Part shown: in pieces, positions 35,256-45,650 of the stretch
How the letters are laid out: every line of letters begins with the position of its first letter
How positions within the stretch are numbered: position 1 is the stretch's first letter
NCBI GenBank assembly: GCA_028095005.1
Contig: CM051459.1
Location: 314,652,513 to 314,716,512, forward strand
Origin: Rhynchospora pubera
Lineage: Eukaryota; Streptophyta; Magnoliopsida; Poales; Cyperaceae
Length of the DNA: 64,000 nucleotides
Reading direction: 5' to 3'
The notes under the pieces: generated by a model
Databases searched by the model: none
The model's input: the letters and a program-made list of their open reading frames with translations, nothing else
Told to the model about the DNA's origin: nothing
Program-made: the position numbers and the translations under genes

Positions 35256-35325
35256 CAGCATCGCAAGAAACCAGAAGGTCTTTCTGTAAATCTTTCAGTT
35301 CCTTCTGAATTCTCTTGGTTGCCAT
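35256..35325 (-). pseudogene. First coding exon of a UBC8/10-type ubiquitin-conjugating E2
   Basis: A 70-nt exon encodes MATKRIQKELKDLQKDLLVS then CDAG, ending at a GTAAGT donor. Plant UBC8-11 class E2 proteins begin MASKRI(L/Q)KEL(K/M)DLQKDPPTSC, and their first coding exon has the same length and phase. No later E2 exon (HWQATIMGP, the HPN motif, or the catalytic-Cys block) is found on the minus strand down to 30 kb. The two conserved prolines of KDPPTS are replaced by LL. It is therefore most likely a truncated duplicate, although a very long intron cannot be excluded. Confidence 0.7.
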
Positions 35326-35765
35326 TGCTTACAAAACCTAATAATAGAAGCAATTTAATATTAGACAAAATACCTAAATTAGAGACTTGCTATCAACAAA
35401 AAGCAACCCCTCACTTGCAGCCGCTTGCTGAGACTTGATATCAACTTGCAGTACTATTAGTCTGGTGTTGAAAGTGATGCTGCAGAAAATATGAGACCTT
35501 TTAAATGTCATATTATATACTATTAATATAGTATCTCTATCTGGTTTTTATTAAGACAACTAAGCAACAATAGTACAATACTAAAAAGAAAATTACCAAT
35601 CCTGTTGGTGTTGGTCTGCATCTGCAGTAGATACTGCATACTGCCTCGAGATCTGTGCTCTTGTTTTAGACTTTCATTTACGGTTGGTTTGTTGCCATTG
35701 TTACTATTGCTTCCTTTGTTATCCTTCTTCTTTCTGTATTGCTGAAACTGATATGATGAAAAAAA

Positions 35766-36426
35766 ATGCAAAATGAATTAGAAATAAGCATAAACGTAAT
35801 TCGAGAACATATCATAGATTAAAGTATATAAGAAAAAGCTTTTTTGCTGCTAGCGGCTGAGAAATCACTCTGGTTCTTTCCCTTATTTATATCATGCTCG
35901 GATCCAATTAACCCTAAATTCATAAAAATGTCAGATCGGACTCCAATAGAGAACAACAATTAGTTCAATTCTAACAAATTAGTATGACAAACACCTAATT
36001 ACAACCATCCTAACCCCAATTCTTTTTTCAGTTTCAATTTCAGGTCAAAATTTCCTTTGCACTGCCACTAGTAGTCCATTTAAGCTCTCTGCTTTCTCCA
36101 TGTCTCCTAAAATTATAGCAAGAAGTAACCAATTTCAAATAAACATTTTATCAGTCGGTGTTCTCTCAAATAAATCTGAAACGAAAATTTTTTAGAAGAT
36201 CGTTATAAATTGAAGAAAGATGAAGCCTAGCATGAACAAAAAAATTAGGGAAAAAAACAAAGCGAACTCAAGTGGAAACCAAAATGAACACTTGAAATCC
36301 TAAAACTTACAAACAAAGACACAAAATCAGGCAAAAAAAAGAAAGAAAAACGTTGATAGCTCATATAGAAGACAAAAGATAACCTAGAAAATAAGAGAGG
36401 GAGAGATAGAAGGATAGAGGCAAACC
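35766..36426. other. Probable leader intron, no gene supported
   Basis: A C/T-rich minus-strand stretch with short open frames of low complexity. If the leader exon is real, this is its intron. Confidence 0.3.
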
Positions 36427-36660
36427 TGAGAAAGAGGTAGGCAGAAGAACCCAGAAGCAACCTAAAAAAAGCGGCAACCAAAAATAAAATTGCGGTAGCA
36501 AAGGCCAAGAATGAAAAGGGATTGCTTTTTTCCTCTTTTGATGTAGATTGAGAAAATCGTGCAAATTGAAAAATCAAATCCAAAGAAATATCTTTCCTTT
36601 TATTTCTTTCCTTGTGTGCACAGAGAGAGCACTTAGGGGCGAGAAAATTAAATATCGTAC
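36427..36660 (-). promoter_or_regulatory. Candidate 5' leader exon and promoter for the E2 fragment
   Basis: On the minus strand a pyrimidine-rich stretch (CTCTCTCTGTGCACACAAGG, then TTGCACGATTTTCTCAATC) ends at TCTTTCTCAGgtttgcc, a plausible non-coding exon with a donor. Plant UBC genes of this class commonly have an intron in the 5' UTR. The link to the coding exon 1.1 kb away is inference. Confidence 0.35.
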
Positions 36661-37156
36661 AAGTACAAAAACAAAATGCCGAGGCAAAGAATCGAATTCG
36701 CGCGTTTTAGAAGCGAAACCACATAGGCATACCATCCAGCGACTTGACTTATTTGTGTGTAGAGTCGACTCCTTTATAGAAATAGCGATCCAAACCGTAC
36801 ATCATATTGATCAATGGTTTATAATGATGCTAACAAAATTATTTAGACCCCTTTGTGTGAAAAATGCTGACCTTGCTAAGGGTACTTTATAAGTAGTAGA
36901 GATAAGCACAAACGATTCATCTATATCAAGAACTAAAAAAAGGAAATACGAAAACCTTCCCTTTTTTAATTGAGAAGTTGACAGAAGCCAACATCAGAAA
37001 TTAATGTAAGCAAGATATGATAATTATATGCCTTCTCAAAGAGCACCAAGCATTATATGCCCTCGGATCTTCTTCTTTTTTTTATTCATTTCAAGTTTTT
37101 ATAATTTGAAATGAATATACAAGACAAACCCTAAAATATTGTTAGAAAATACTAAC

Positions 37157-37869
37157 TAGGGTTCTCCAAAATGACACGACACGATCGTGTTATCGTGTCA
37201 TATTGGTAATTTTAAAAAATTAACACGATTTGACACGATACGACTAATACGAACACGAACACGACACGAACACGAACTAACACGACATGAACTAACACGA
37301 CAATACGAATTTAATTTTTAATATTACCAAAAGTAGCATCATAAACATACTTCTTCTTTTAAATTATTTTCCTAAAAAATATTTAAATTGATTTTATATT
37401 AAAATTCAAATTATAACCGTATTTTTTTAATGTGTATTTACTTTTTTAAAACGTTTTATTTATTAATCTGTTCAAACAATAAGAAATGAGTTAGCAAAAA
37501 ATTAAAATCATCAATTGAACTTTTAATAAAAATATTCTGATAATTTTGTACTGATATATATACTGAATTTGTATAATAGTCAAATAAACTGTGACAATAT
37601 TTTTTTTCTCCATTTTAATTTTTTAACAGTTTTTAATAAATTATTATAAAAAATAAAGAAAAATTTCTAACACGATTTGACACGACTAACACAACGTATC
37701 AACACGACACGACACGATCGTGTCAGTCGTGTCGTGTCAGAATGCTTGTCGTGTTGCCTCTTCTCACCACTTAGTACGACATAATTAAAAAAGTAGTTCG
37801 TATCAACAAGACACGACACGAGACTTTAATACGATCGTATTTGACACAACACATCATTGGAGAACACTA
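37157..37869. mobile_element. hAT-like MITE with ACACGAC repeats
   Basis: The ends TAGGGTTCTCCAA and the complement of TTGGAGAACACTA are inverted, and 8-bp flanks ATACTAAC / ATGCTAAT match at 6 of 8 positions, as expected of an aged hAT duplication. Both subterminal regions carry clustered ACACGAC motifs, with palindromes such as ACACGACACGATCGTG and GTGTCAGTCGTGTCGTGTC. No transposase is encoded. Confidence 0.8.
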
Positions 37870-38424
37870 ATGCTAATCCACAATAATTTTACCAAGAAAG
37901 AAAAACAAAATTTACTATTGTTCATATTTCAAGACGTGTATTGCTAATTACTAACAAATATGCCCACCTAAATGTGTGGGCAATTTTTTGTGAGAATCAA
38001 TGAATGACAACAAAAATTACTGTTTTCAATTTCTCTATATAGATCAATAAAATATTACAGCCAGAATATGAGAAAACTCAATAAATAGTTTTGGATGTAT
38101 ATAAAAATGATCTATGACCTCTCTGTTTCTATTCATAAATTCTTAAACAAATTATTATAAACATCAGAGTTTAATTAACAACATACGATGCAATATCAAA
38201 ATTACAACTCTCAAATTATGCATCAGCATTTTTTTTTAATTATGGTGATGTCTTTCATATAAATCAAGGTTACATCTAATTGAGAACTAATATCTTATCA
38301 TTATCTAAATTTGAAGTTACGGTCGTAAAATCTACCTGAACTATTTTTCTAACGGGAATTGCTTTCTATCATCCTATAGATTCTGTCATCCTCATCATCC
38401 TCAAATCGTCATTAATTATCTAAC
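37870..38424. other. Intergenic
   Basis: AT-rich. A hairpin GCCCACCTAAATGTGTGGGC near 37963-37982 resembles the one at 30.9 kb and could mark a second element of that kind. No gene. Confidence 0.35.
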
Positions 38425-38500
38425 ATGTCTTCATTAATAAGAAAGTCCAGGATGATGGAATCATGCTCTTCATCCTCATGCAGACCTGGCAGACGAGCTT

Positions 38501-38722
38501 ATGAATTTACTTCATTTGTCCTCTTTCTTTATCTGCTCGTTAGGACAAAAGGTATATATAGCTCATTACGTACTCAGTGGCGCGGCGCCAAGTGGTCTTA
38601 TTTCACTCGCTTTATACCTTTACGGATTTTATGCTTTAAAGCCAGAGGCGAGGCACAAGAATCAGTGGGATTATTTTGCTGCAGGACCTGCCTTATTCAC
38701 CCAATTCCAAGACAACTTGTAA
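38501..38722 (+). CDS. Unassigned short ORF, 73 aa
   Basis: Open frame reading YIAHYVLSGAAPSGLISLAL then YLYGFYALKPEARHKNQWDY and FAAGPALFTQFQDN. A hydrophobic stretch of about 20 residues could span a membrane. The composition looks more protein-like than neighbouring frames, and GC is locally higher. A splice-like TCGTTAG precedes the GQKVY part, so it may be a terminal exon. I cannot name a family, and chance remains possible. Confidence 0.25.
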   Translation: MNLLHLSSFFICSLGQKVYIAHYVLSGAAPSGLISLALYLYGFYALKPEARHKNQWDYFAAGPALFTQFQDNL

Positions 38723-39005
38723 CTGTTGAAGTTATATATGTAACTGTTGAAGTTAATATATGTAACTGTTGAAATTAATATATGTAACAATTAAAGTTAT
38801 ATATGTAACAGTTGAAGTTATATCTGTACCGTTGAAATTATATTTGTAACTGTTGAAATTATATATGTAATTGTTGAAGTTATATATGTAGCTGTTGAAG
38901 TTATATATGTAGTTGTTGAAGTTTAATTTCAACAATTACGATATTAATTTCAACAGTTATCTATTTAATTTTAACAATTACGATATTAATTTCAACTGTT
39001 GAAAT
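38718..39005. repeat. ~21-bp minisatellite with inverted tail
   Basis: About ten units of TGTAACTGTTGAAGTTATATA with small variations run to about 38920. They are followed by three or four units in opposite orientation (AATTTCAACAATTACGATAT, TTTCAACAGTTATC). The two parts can fold back on each other. Confidence 0.9.
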
Positions 39006-39942
39006 TAAATAGATCGGACATTTGAGGAACTTGACCTGGAGTGTAAAATTAGTCCGAACATCCCATAAATACATATTTGTAAGTGAAGATAAGGACTTGA
39101 ACACCCATCAGTATCTATAGATATTTCATACTCAAACTCGTTGTGTGGACGAACGACTCTTGTCTTTCCCGAAGATTCAGTACAGGGGTGGGGAATCGCG
39201 TACGTAAGAGGAAGGGATGAGTGTTGGATTTTCAAAAAAAGAAAACGCGTCAGAGGAATGATTTCTAAAAATAGAAAGGGATTACTGGGGATGACGGGGA
39301 TGATGGATCTTGGGATGATCCTTATCATTTCCGATTTCTAATCCATATGTTATAAAAAAAAATTGTCATATTCAAAAGTATAATAATTACACCCATGGAA
39401 AGAAATATTCATCCTGCAATGTTAAAAAAAAGGAAAAATATTATAAACTTGTCTACAAAATTTAGATTGTATTTATCAAAATTTATAATCCACAATTCCA
39501 CATGAAAAGGCAATACTGTTAATCCAAATTTTATCCATCCTAAAATTCAATCTCTCTCTTTAAATCTCAGATTACCCTATTGTTAATTAAGGTAATAATA
39601 CCAAAATGGAAATCAGGTCAAGGCAATCTTTCCACATTTAAGAAGATCAGGCATCCTCTGAATTTCATATATTTAGGAATATCTCTCAAAATTGCAGAGA
39701 AGATCATTCTTTCCACATCAAACAACCTTTAATGGCTCATGTTTCATGGGTTACTTTTCTTATTTTCTAATGATAAAAAAAAATGTATATAAAGAAAAAA
39801 GCTTACCCGAAGCCTTTTACTTTGAGTCGAGCATTTTGCATCTTGATGACTTTCTAATACTGTCCGTGCTGAAGCTAATTCTTATCATTTTTTTTTTCGC
39901 AAAAAAATAAGCTTTTTTTTTTAAAAAAAATGAGCTTTAGTA
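39006..39942. other. Intergenic, nothing recognised
   Basis: Short open frames only (for example MCGRTTLVFPEDSV near 39141). From about 39943 the sequence becomes similar to the 3' flank of the intact Nudix gene at 54 kb. Confidence 0.4.
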
Positions 39943-40907
39943 CTACTAGATCCGTCCACGTGTACAAATCAATATACTCAGAAAGAACAAAGCCAGTAAT
40001 TAAATTGAACTTCTCTTCTTAATTGTTAACCAATGGTGCAATCCTACAATTGACGCTTGAAACAACAAAAACCCTCATATATTATTAGATAAAAATTGTA
40101 TCTTATGTTTAGATTGTTAATTTTGTAATTCGGTTAACGGCATGGTCCCATGAGTTTCTCTATTTTCTGAAAGATTGAATTCCAATAGCCTGGATGCTGC
40201 TCTTGAAAGGAAGGCGACCTTTGGTAAACAACTGATGCAGCACGGATCAAGATACCAGCTGTTAATTCCCTGCCATTCCCTGTCTTCGGCTCTCTTGTTC
40301 TCATCTTAAAAAAATTATGAGATTTAAAGCATAAAATCATGTCAAATGCAGAAGTAATGCTTTTCAGCTCGACATTGGTTCTTACTTTTGAAACAATTAA
40401 GTACATAAATAAAACTAGAAAATATTGAATCTAGAGGAAACTAAAATAATGTTGACTAGTTTTGTGTATGCACCTTTAAAAATTAACTTAGGCACATCGA
40501 ATATTTCTTCAACTTATCTGGGTTCAAAACAGGCTTGAATGCATCCTTATCATTGAAAATGCAAACTACAGGTACCACTCTGAGAATACTCTATCAATAG
40601 AAACTAAGTATAAAGTTAATATACCGGTTAAATTCTGAGTATTAGTTTCTCATAGAAAAGAATGACTACCAGATTCAATCACCATCTGAATCAAGTTTAG
40701 GTTATTGAAACTCAGGAAGCATCTGGATTACGTTGCAGAAAGCAAGAAAAGAGTATACAAATTGTTCTCAGCTATGCCTTACGATGGTTCTATACTTCTA
40801 TAAATAAATCTCAGCAGGTGGGTACTGGAACCAGAAGCTTAGCTCACCCATTGTAAAATACTAATAAAAAGAAACTTCTTATATCACTACGCGAAATTTT
40901 GGCTTCT

Positions 40908-41310
40908 GTAACGGTTAATAAAATATTTCTGTAACGGTACACGAAACGTTACTGTAGCCCCCGTTACATAATGTCTAATAACCGTTACAGATCTATAACG
41001 GTTATTAGACAATAACCGTTACAGTAGCCACTCTTCTGTAACGGTTATTATCTAATAACCGTTATAGTATTATGCAAGGGAAATCTGGTACAGCTTTTTG
41101 GAGAACATGTGTAACGGTTATTAGAGAATAACCGTTATGGTATTGTAGAACGGTACATTTGGAGAACATATAACGGTTATTAGATAATAACCGTTACAGA
41201 AGCCAATCTTCTGTAACGGTTATTAGAGAATAACCGTTACAGATAATGTTTATAATAAAAAAAATGAAATTATAATATTCTGTAACGGTTATTCCTTAAT
41301 AACCGTTACA
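40908..41310. promoter_or_regulatory. Left subterminal repeat array of the CACTA element
   Basis: Six to seven palindromes of the type CTGTAACGGTTATT-spacer-AATAACCGTTACAG. By analogy with En/Spm these should be binding sites for the element's TNPA-like protein. A few units read GTTATAG or GTTATGG, so sites vary. Confidence 0.8.
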
Positions 41311-41637
41311 GAAGGTCCTTTTTTTGTTTCGTTTTTTTGATTGGCTAGCCCAATTTGCTAGCCGAATTGGTACCAAATTGGTACCCAATTTACATTAGAT
41401 AACACATGCAGCATACTGTTACAATCCAGTACTCCAAGAGATGCTTATCTGAACACTCATTAAAGCACGCAACTCTTCATATGATTAACAATTCAAAAAT
41501 TAAAGCATGCAACTCTTCATATTTTCAGTTTCAAACTCATTTGTACTATAAATGACCAAACTGTAGAACCCCACGCCTTTTCAGTTTCAAACTAATTTCT
41601 CACTTCTCCCTCCTATCTCTCTACTCAAAAACCAACC

Positions 41638-43145
41638 ATGGAAAACCTTGATCCCATCAGAGTTGATGAAGACAACATCACTGCTCCGGCCAGTGCAGAG
41701 ATCACCAAATCCATTGTCATCCAAACCATGGAAGGTGTAACTTTGCTTGATGTCATGATAGAGATGAGAAGACGCCTCCCTGCAGGACAACACAGAGTGA
41801 CAACACTCCTAGAAAACCGATTTCACATCATCGGCCCCTCTGAGCAATGGCGCGATGAGATGTTTAGAAAAGGCACTATTGAAATCACATATGGAAACAA
41901 CATGAGGCGGCCATTTTCCATCCTCATTGATCCTCCAAGGGAACTAGACCCCAGAGCAGACAGTGTGAGGCTATGGGTAAGAATTGCTGATCTTCCATTT
42001 GGATGGTGCTCATGGTATGGAGCAAACATCTTTTTCTCTTTTGGTACAGTTTTACATGCTGATGCACCAACATACATGGGTATAGATGCCAGATTTGCTA
42101 GAGTTGAAGTATTGGTTGAACATAGGGATAGAATATCAGCCTCTCGTGCATTTGAATTACACAGAATAAATGGAAAAATTGACCTACTTCGGGTTCAGTA
42201 CGTAGTTGAGGAACCACAAATCAGAAACCCACGTCATGAATACATCAAAGCTTTGCCTAGGATTGAATGGTCCCCTGCTGATGAGGCAAGACTGCAAAGT
42301 ATCAATCCACCTGATAGGGTTGATTCTGGCAGTACTACAACCATGCGACAGAGCAAGAGAAAAGCAAAGAAAAAGGCTGCAAAAACCACAACCCCCAATA
42401 ATACTCAAGCAAAAAAAAGGAAGATAGATGAGGTCATCCCCTCAATGATTACTAGATCACAAACCAAGGGAGGAAGCAGAACTAAGGAGACATGAGTTCT
42501 CATTGGAGACACCAGGGTAATCAAACCTACAAGCTCTAGTTCTAAAGGAAAAGGAGTACAAGAAGATCTTGAGGCACAGTTCAGGAAGGAGATGAAACAG
42601 GCTAGGAAAGAGAGCCACAAAGCTCAACATGTGGGCCCAGGGCACACCAGTGGGCCCAGTGTACCCCCTGGGTTCAACCTAAGCTCTCAGGAGACTGATA
42701 CTGAGGATGAAAAAACTGACACAGAGAGTGACAATACAACCCCTACTGAGGACCAATCAGTCGATGAACTCATGAAGACACCCTCAGAGGAGCCCAGCAA
42801 GATGTCATTCTCCACAGAAGGTAACTCTACATTTCTTTCTAGTAACAATATGTGCAGAAGTCCTAAATAGCTTAGAGAATAGCTTCTTTCTAGACAATAT
42901 GTTCAAAAGCCCTAAATAACTTCTTTAGTTTAGAGAATACATAAATCCTAGTTTAGAGAATAGCTCTACATAAGCTCCTTATTTTGTTTATCCTTGTATA
43001 ATCTTTACATAAATATACATTTAACTTTTTCAATAATTGCACTGACTTGAAAACAGACATGGAAAAAACCTTCATGGATTTGGCAAAGAAGCAGGAAGCA
43101 GCAAAGAAGAGCAATGGCTCCACTGATGACACATCCTCTACCTAG
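41638..43145 (+). CDS. Gene carried by the CACTA element (DUF4283-like), one in-frame stop
   Basis: Exon 1 41638-42820 and exon 2 43057-43145 join at GAAG|gtaact ... aaacag|ACATGG, keeping one frame of 424 codons broken only by TGA at 42493-42495 (codon 286). The N-terminal 190 residues contain LLENRFHIIGPSEQWRDEMF, DSVRLWVRIADLPFGW, SWYGANIFFSFGTVLHAD and ARFARVEVLVEH. That layout resembles the DUF4283 domain of plant gag-like proteins. A lysine-rich stretch follows (SKRKAKKKAAK, KKRKIDE), possibly a nuclear signal, then an acidic Ser/Thr/Glu-rich tail. No zinc knuckle is present. The domain call is from pattern only. It may be a captured gene or an accessory protein of the transposon. Confidence 0.6.
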
Positions 43146-43547
43146 ATGCTGCCCTTTTTTTTAACTTCTCAGTTATTTATTTATTTTAAATTCTACAAGC
43201 TCTAGTATGTTTGTTGTACTGTTAATATTACTGTTAATGGCAAGAATTGTGTGAATTGTGTGATGTTTAGATGTATGTTTGTGATGTTTAGATATAGAAT
43301 CAAGCTTGAAACAATATAAATTGCTCTTGAGTAGAAAGGTTTCTATTGACATTTGACATTTGTGGCCAACAGGCAATTTTTTTTTTTTTGTAAATTGGTT
43401 CATGCGCAATTATTTAGCTCAATTATTTGTCAATTACAACTTAAAAGCAAAAGGAAAAAAAGCAGTTAACAAAAATCGCATATATATGAAAAAAGAGGAG
43501 TTTATGAAAGTACCGAAGAAATATAAAATTATCCAGTCGAAGCATGA

Positions 43548-43760
43548 CTTTCGATCGATCGATCCGTTGAATCTGCTCTCCTTCTCCTTGTCGTTCTTTC
43601 GATCGATCCGTTGAATCCGCTCTCCTTCTCCTTGTCGTTCTTTCGATCGATCCGTTGAATCTGCTCTCCTTCTCCTTGTCGTTCTTTCGATCGATCCGTT
43701 GAATCTGCTCTCCTTCTCGTTCTTTCGATCGATCCGTTGAATCTGCTCTCCTTCTCATGA
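43548..43760. repeat. 44-bp minisatellite inside the CACTA element
   Basis: TTGAATCTGCTCTCCTTCTC recurs at about 43567, 43611, 43655, 43699 and 43737, so the period is 44, 44, 44, then 38. Each unit also has a TCGATCGATCCG palindromic stretch. A degenerate partial unit follows near 43830. Confidence 0.92.
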
Positions 43761-43985
43761 AAAAACCGAAATAAATAAGAAAAAAATATGAAAAAATACG
43801 GTTCAAATTTTTTATTTTTTACCTCAAATCTGCTCTCCTTCTTGTTCTCTTTTTTCAGAATTTTTATAAATTTTTTGCTATTTTTTGGAGTGAAACAGAA
43901 GGGATAAGAGAGGTATTTCTTTGAATAAAATGAAAAGAAGAGAGAAAGGAATGCGGCTGGGAAGACTTAACCTAAATACATAACC

Positions 43986-44170
43986 TTTCTGTAACGGTTA
44001 TTTAAACATACCGTTACAGAAGACTGGCTTCTGTAACGGTTATTAGGTAATAACCGATACAGATAATTTTTGTAATAAAAAAATGAAATTATAATATTCT
44101 GTAATGGTTATTAGGTAATAACCGATACAGATAATGTTTATAATAAAAAAAATGAAATTATAATATTCTC
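43986..44170. repeat. Internal copy of CACTA subterminal repeats
   Basis: CTGTAACGGTTATT-type palindromes and the spacer TAATAAAAAAAATGAAATTA duplicate the inner edge of the left array (about 41240-41310). This suggests an internal rearrangement or a second CACTA end nested within the element. Confidence 0.75.
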
Positions 44171-44191
44171 TGGAATAGAAGTGCCATTAAC

Positions 44192-44644
44192 ATGCTGGTG
44201 TCTGGGTTTGGTTATCCAATTTTCACTGCTCCTCACTTCTCTGATGGGATCTTCCTTCATTTGCGTTTGCTTATTAAAGGAGCTCATCCCTCAGAGATCC
44301 CTCATCATTTGGTTATCTCTGCAGACCCTCGAGCTGCAAGAGCTAGGGTACATATTGAAAGTTTTGAACAAGTTGGAGGGCCCACTGAACCACCTTTTGT
44401 AGGCCCCGGCAGGCCTTGGGTGCCTCCTCCACCTCCTCCACCACCTCCTCCACCACCATCGACTGACACCGATTCAACTTCTACTGAATCAGTTTCTGTT
44501 GCTCTTCCTACTGGATCAGCTTCTGGTGTTTCCTTGCCAGTACATTGTGCTACTGGTGATCCCTTTTTAGCTATTGCCTCTTCAAGTTTTCTGCCTTGGT
44601 TCTTTAATGCTATTAATGCCTCCTTTAATGTACAGCAGTTCTAA
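44192..44644 (+). CDS. Proline-rich ORF in the CACTA element
   Basis: 150 codons: GYPIFTAPHFSDGIFLHLRL, HHLVISADPRAARARVHIES, then about a dozen consecutive prolines near residue 80 and a Ser/Thr-rich tail. It lies directly after the internal repeat block. The R-A-R-V-H-I-E-S text loosely recalls the end of the DUF4283-like region in the upstream ORF. Whether it is translated, or is an exon remnant of a second captured gene, cannot be told. Confidence 0.35.
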   Translation: MLVSGFGYPIFTAPHFSDGIFLHLRLLIKGAHPSEIPHHLVISADPRAARARVHIESFEQVGGPTEPPFVGPGRPWVPPPPPPPPPPPPSTDTDSTSTESVSVALPTGSASGVSLPVHCATGDPFLAIASSSFLPWFFNAINASFNVQQF

Positions 44645-45004
44645 GTGCTTCTTATCTAATCCTTAAATTTTTTGTTTAGCTTTGTATGCTTTATGGCTGT
44701 AATCCTTAAATTTTCTTCTTGGAATATCAACAAAGAGCATTCTTCTTTACTTTGCCTTCACTCTCTTCCTTTTCTCACCTGATCTGTGTATTATTGCTAG
44801 CTACTACTTGATGACGTTTACTATATGACAACACGAAATTCATGCCTATATATATGCAAATTATTAACGAAATGCAAAATAATTTAAATAAAGAGGAGTT
44901 CATGAAAATATACTTTGAACTTCTGATCCGTTTGAATGTTGAAAAGTGCGCGCGACTGAGAGTTAGATGAGTGAGGATGATATTTTATTTATACATAACC
45001 ATTC

Positions 45005-45305
45005 TGTAACGGTTATTTCCTAATAACCGTTACAGAATCACTAAAAAAATAAAAACAAAATTATTTGCCTCTATGTAACGGTTGTTGGATAATAACCGTT
45101 ACAGAATATAAGAAATCTGTAACGGTTATTATCCAACAACCGTTACAGAAGGTTGATGCATTTTTTTCCCTGACCATGACGGAAATGTTATTACGGTTGT
45201 TTCATAATAACCGTTACAGATTTGTGGCGCCAATTTTCCCGCCTAATGCCTCACTATTCTGTAACGGTTATTTCAATAACCGTTACAGAAGTGCCGTTAC
45301 AGAAG
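45005..45305. promoter_or_regulatory. Right subterminal repeat array of the CACTA element
   Basis: Five to six palindromic units of CTGTAACGGTTATT/AATAACCGTTACAG, ending with half units directly before the right TIR. It is the counterpart of the left array. Confidence 0.8.
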
Positions 45306-45567
45306 GTCTTTTTTCCCGTAGTGTATAGAATGGAATATAGAATTGTAAAAAATAGAAAAAAGTACTACCTTTGTAATGATGGGTTCAAGAACAGTAACCA
45401 CAGAAACGAGGATTAGGCTGAAGTCCAATCTCCTCTTTAGCCTCTCTTATTGCTGTTTCCATCTCATTTTTATCGCCTTCTTCGGTTTTTCCTCCAGGCA
45501 ATGACACCTCACCTAAATTAAGAAACCTCATTAGTTCAAATTTCAAAGCAATAAAAATCAATATAAA

Positions 45568-45650
45568 AGGAGCCTATGCATTATAATTTGAATTTGTCTA
45601 CTAACAAAAACCTCCGGGTGTTGAAACTTGAAACATGAAGGAGCCTATGC
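45568..45650. repeat. 12-bp direct repeat at the Nudix/NLR junction
   Basis: GGAGCCTATGCA occurs near 45570 and again near 45640, bracketing about 57 bp that reads NLSTNKNLRVLKL. It sits where Nudix pseudogene sequence gives way to NLR sequence, so it may be a recombination or repair scar. Confidence 0.6.

Larger units (their letters stand above)
40885..45323. mobile_element. Non-autonomous CACTA (En/Spm) transposon carrying a gene
   Basis: The left end CACTACGCGAAATTTTGGCT and right end complementary to CCTTTTTTCCCGTAGTG-type sequence (AAGGTCTTTTTTCCCGTAGTG read on plus) are inverted, with perfect 3-bp target duplications TAT at 40882-40884 and 45324-45326. Both subterminal regions hold palindromic repeats built from CTGTAACGGTTATT and its complement AATAACCGTTACAG, the arrangement expected of CACTA transposase-binding arrays. 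Length 4439 bp. No TNPD/transposase_21-type coding region is visible, so an autonomous partner would be needed. It lies in intron 2 of the Nudix pseudogene. Confidence 0.95.
40134..45512 (-). pseudogene. Nudix CoA pyrophosphatase pseudogene (copy of the 54-kb gene)
   Basis: Exon 2 (45512-45369) keeps GEVSLPGGKTEEGDKNEMET and the Nudix glutamates, but has one extra G (ACGAGGATT against ACGAGATT in the intact gene). Exon 3 (40590-40474) has lost a C in ACTTCATCTGG and 3 bp overall. Exon 4 (about 40305-40134) lacks 62 bp between two TTAAT repeats. Exon 1 is missing: an NLR fragment lies where it should be. Intron 2 has been split by a CACTA transposon. Similarity to the 54-kb copy continues past the stop to about 39943, so the duplication was genomic, not retroposed. 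Confidence 0.93.

Noticed and set aside
43548..43760. Regularly spaced 44-bp repeats resembling a CRISPR array
   Set aside because: There are no unique spacers between the repeats: the units abut, and the context is a plant transposon.
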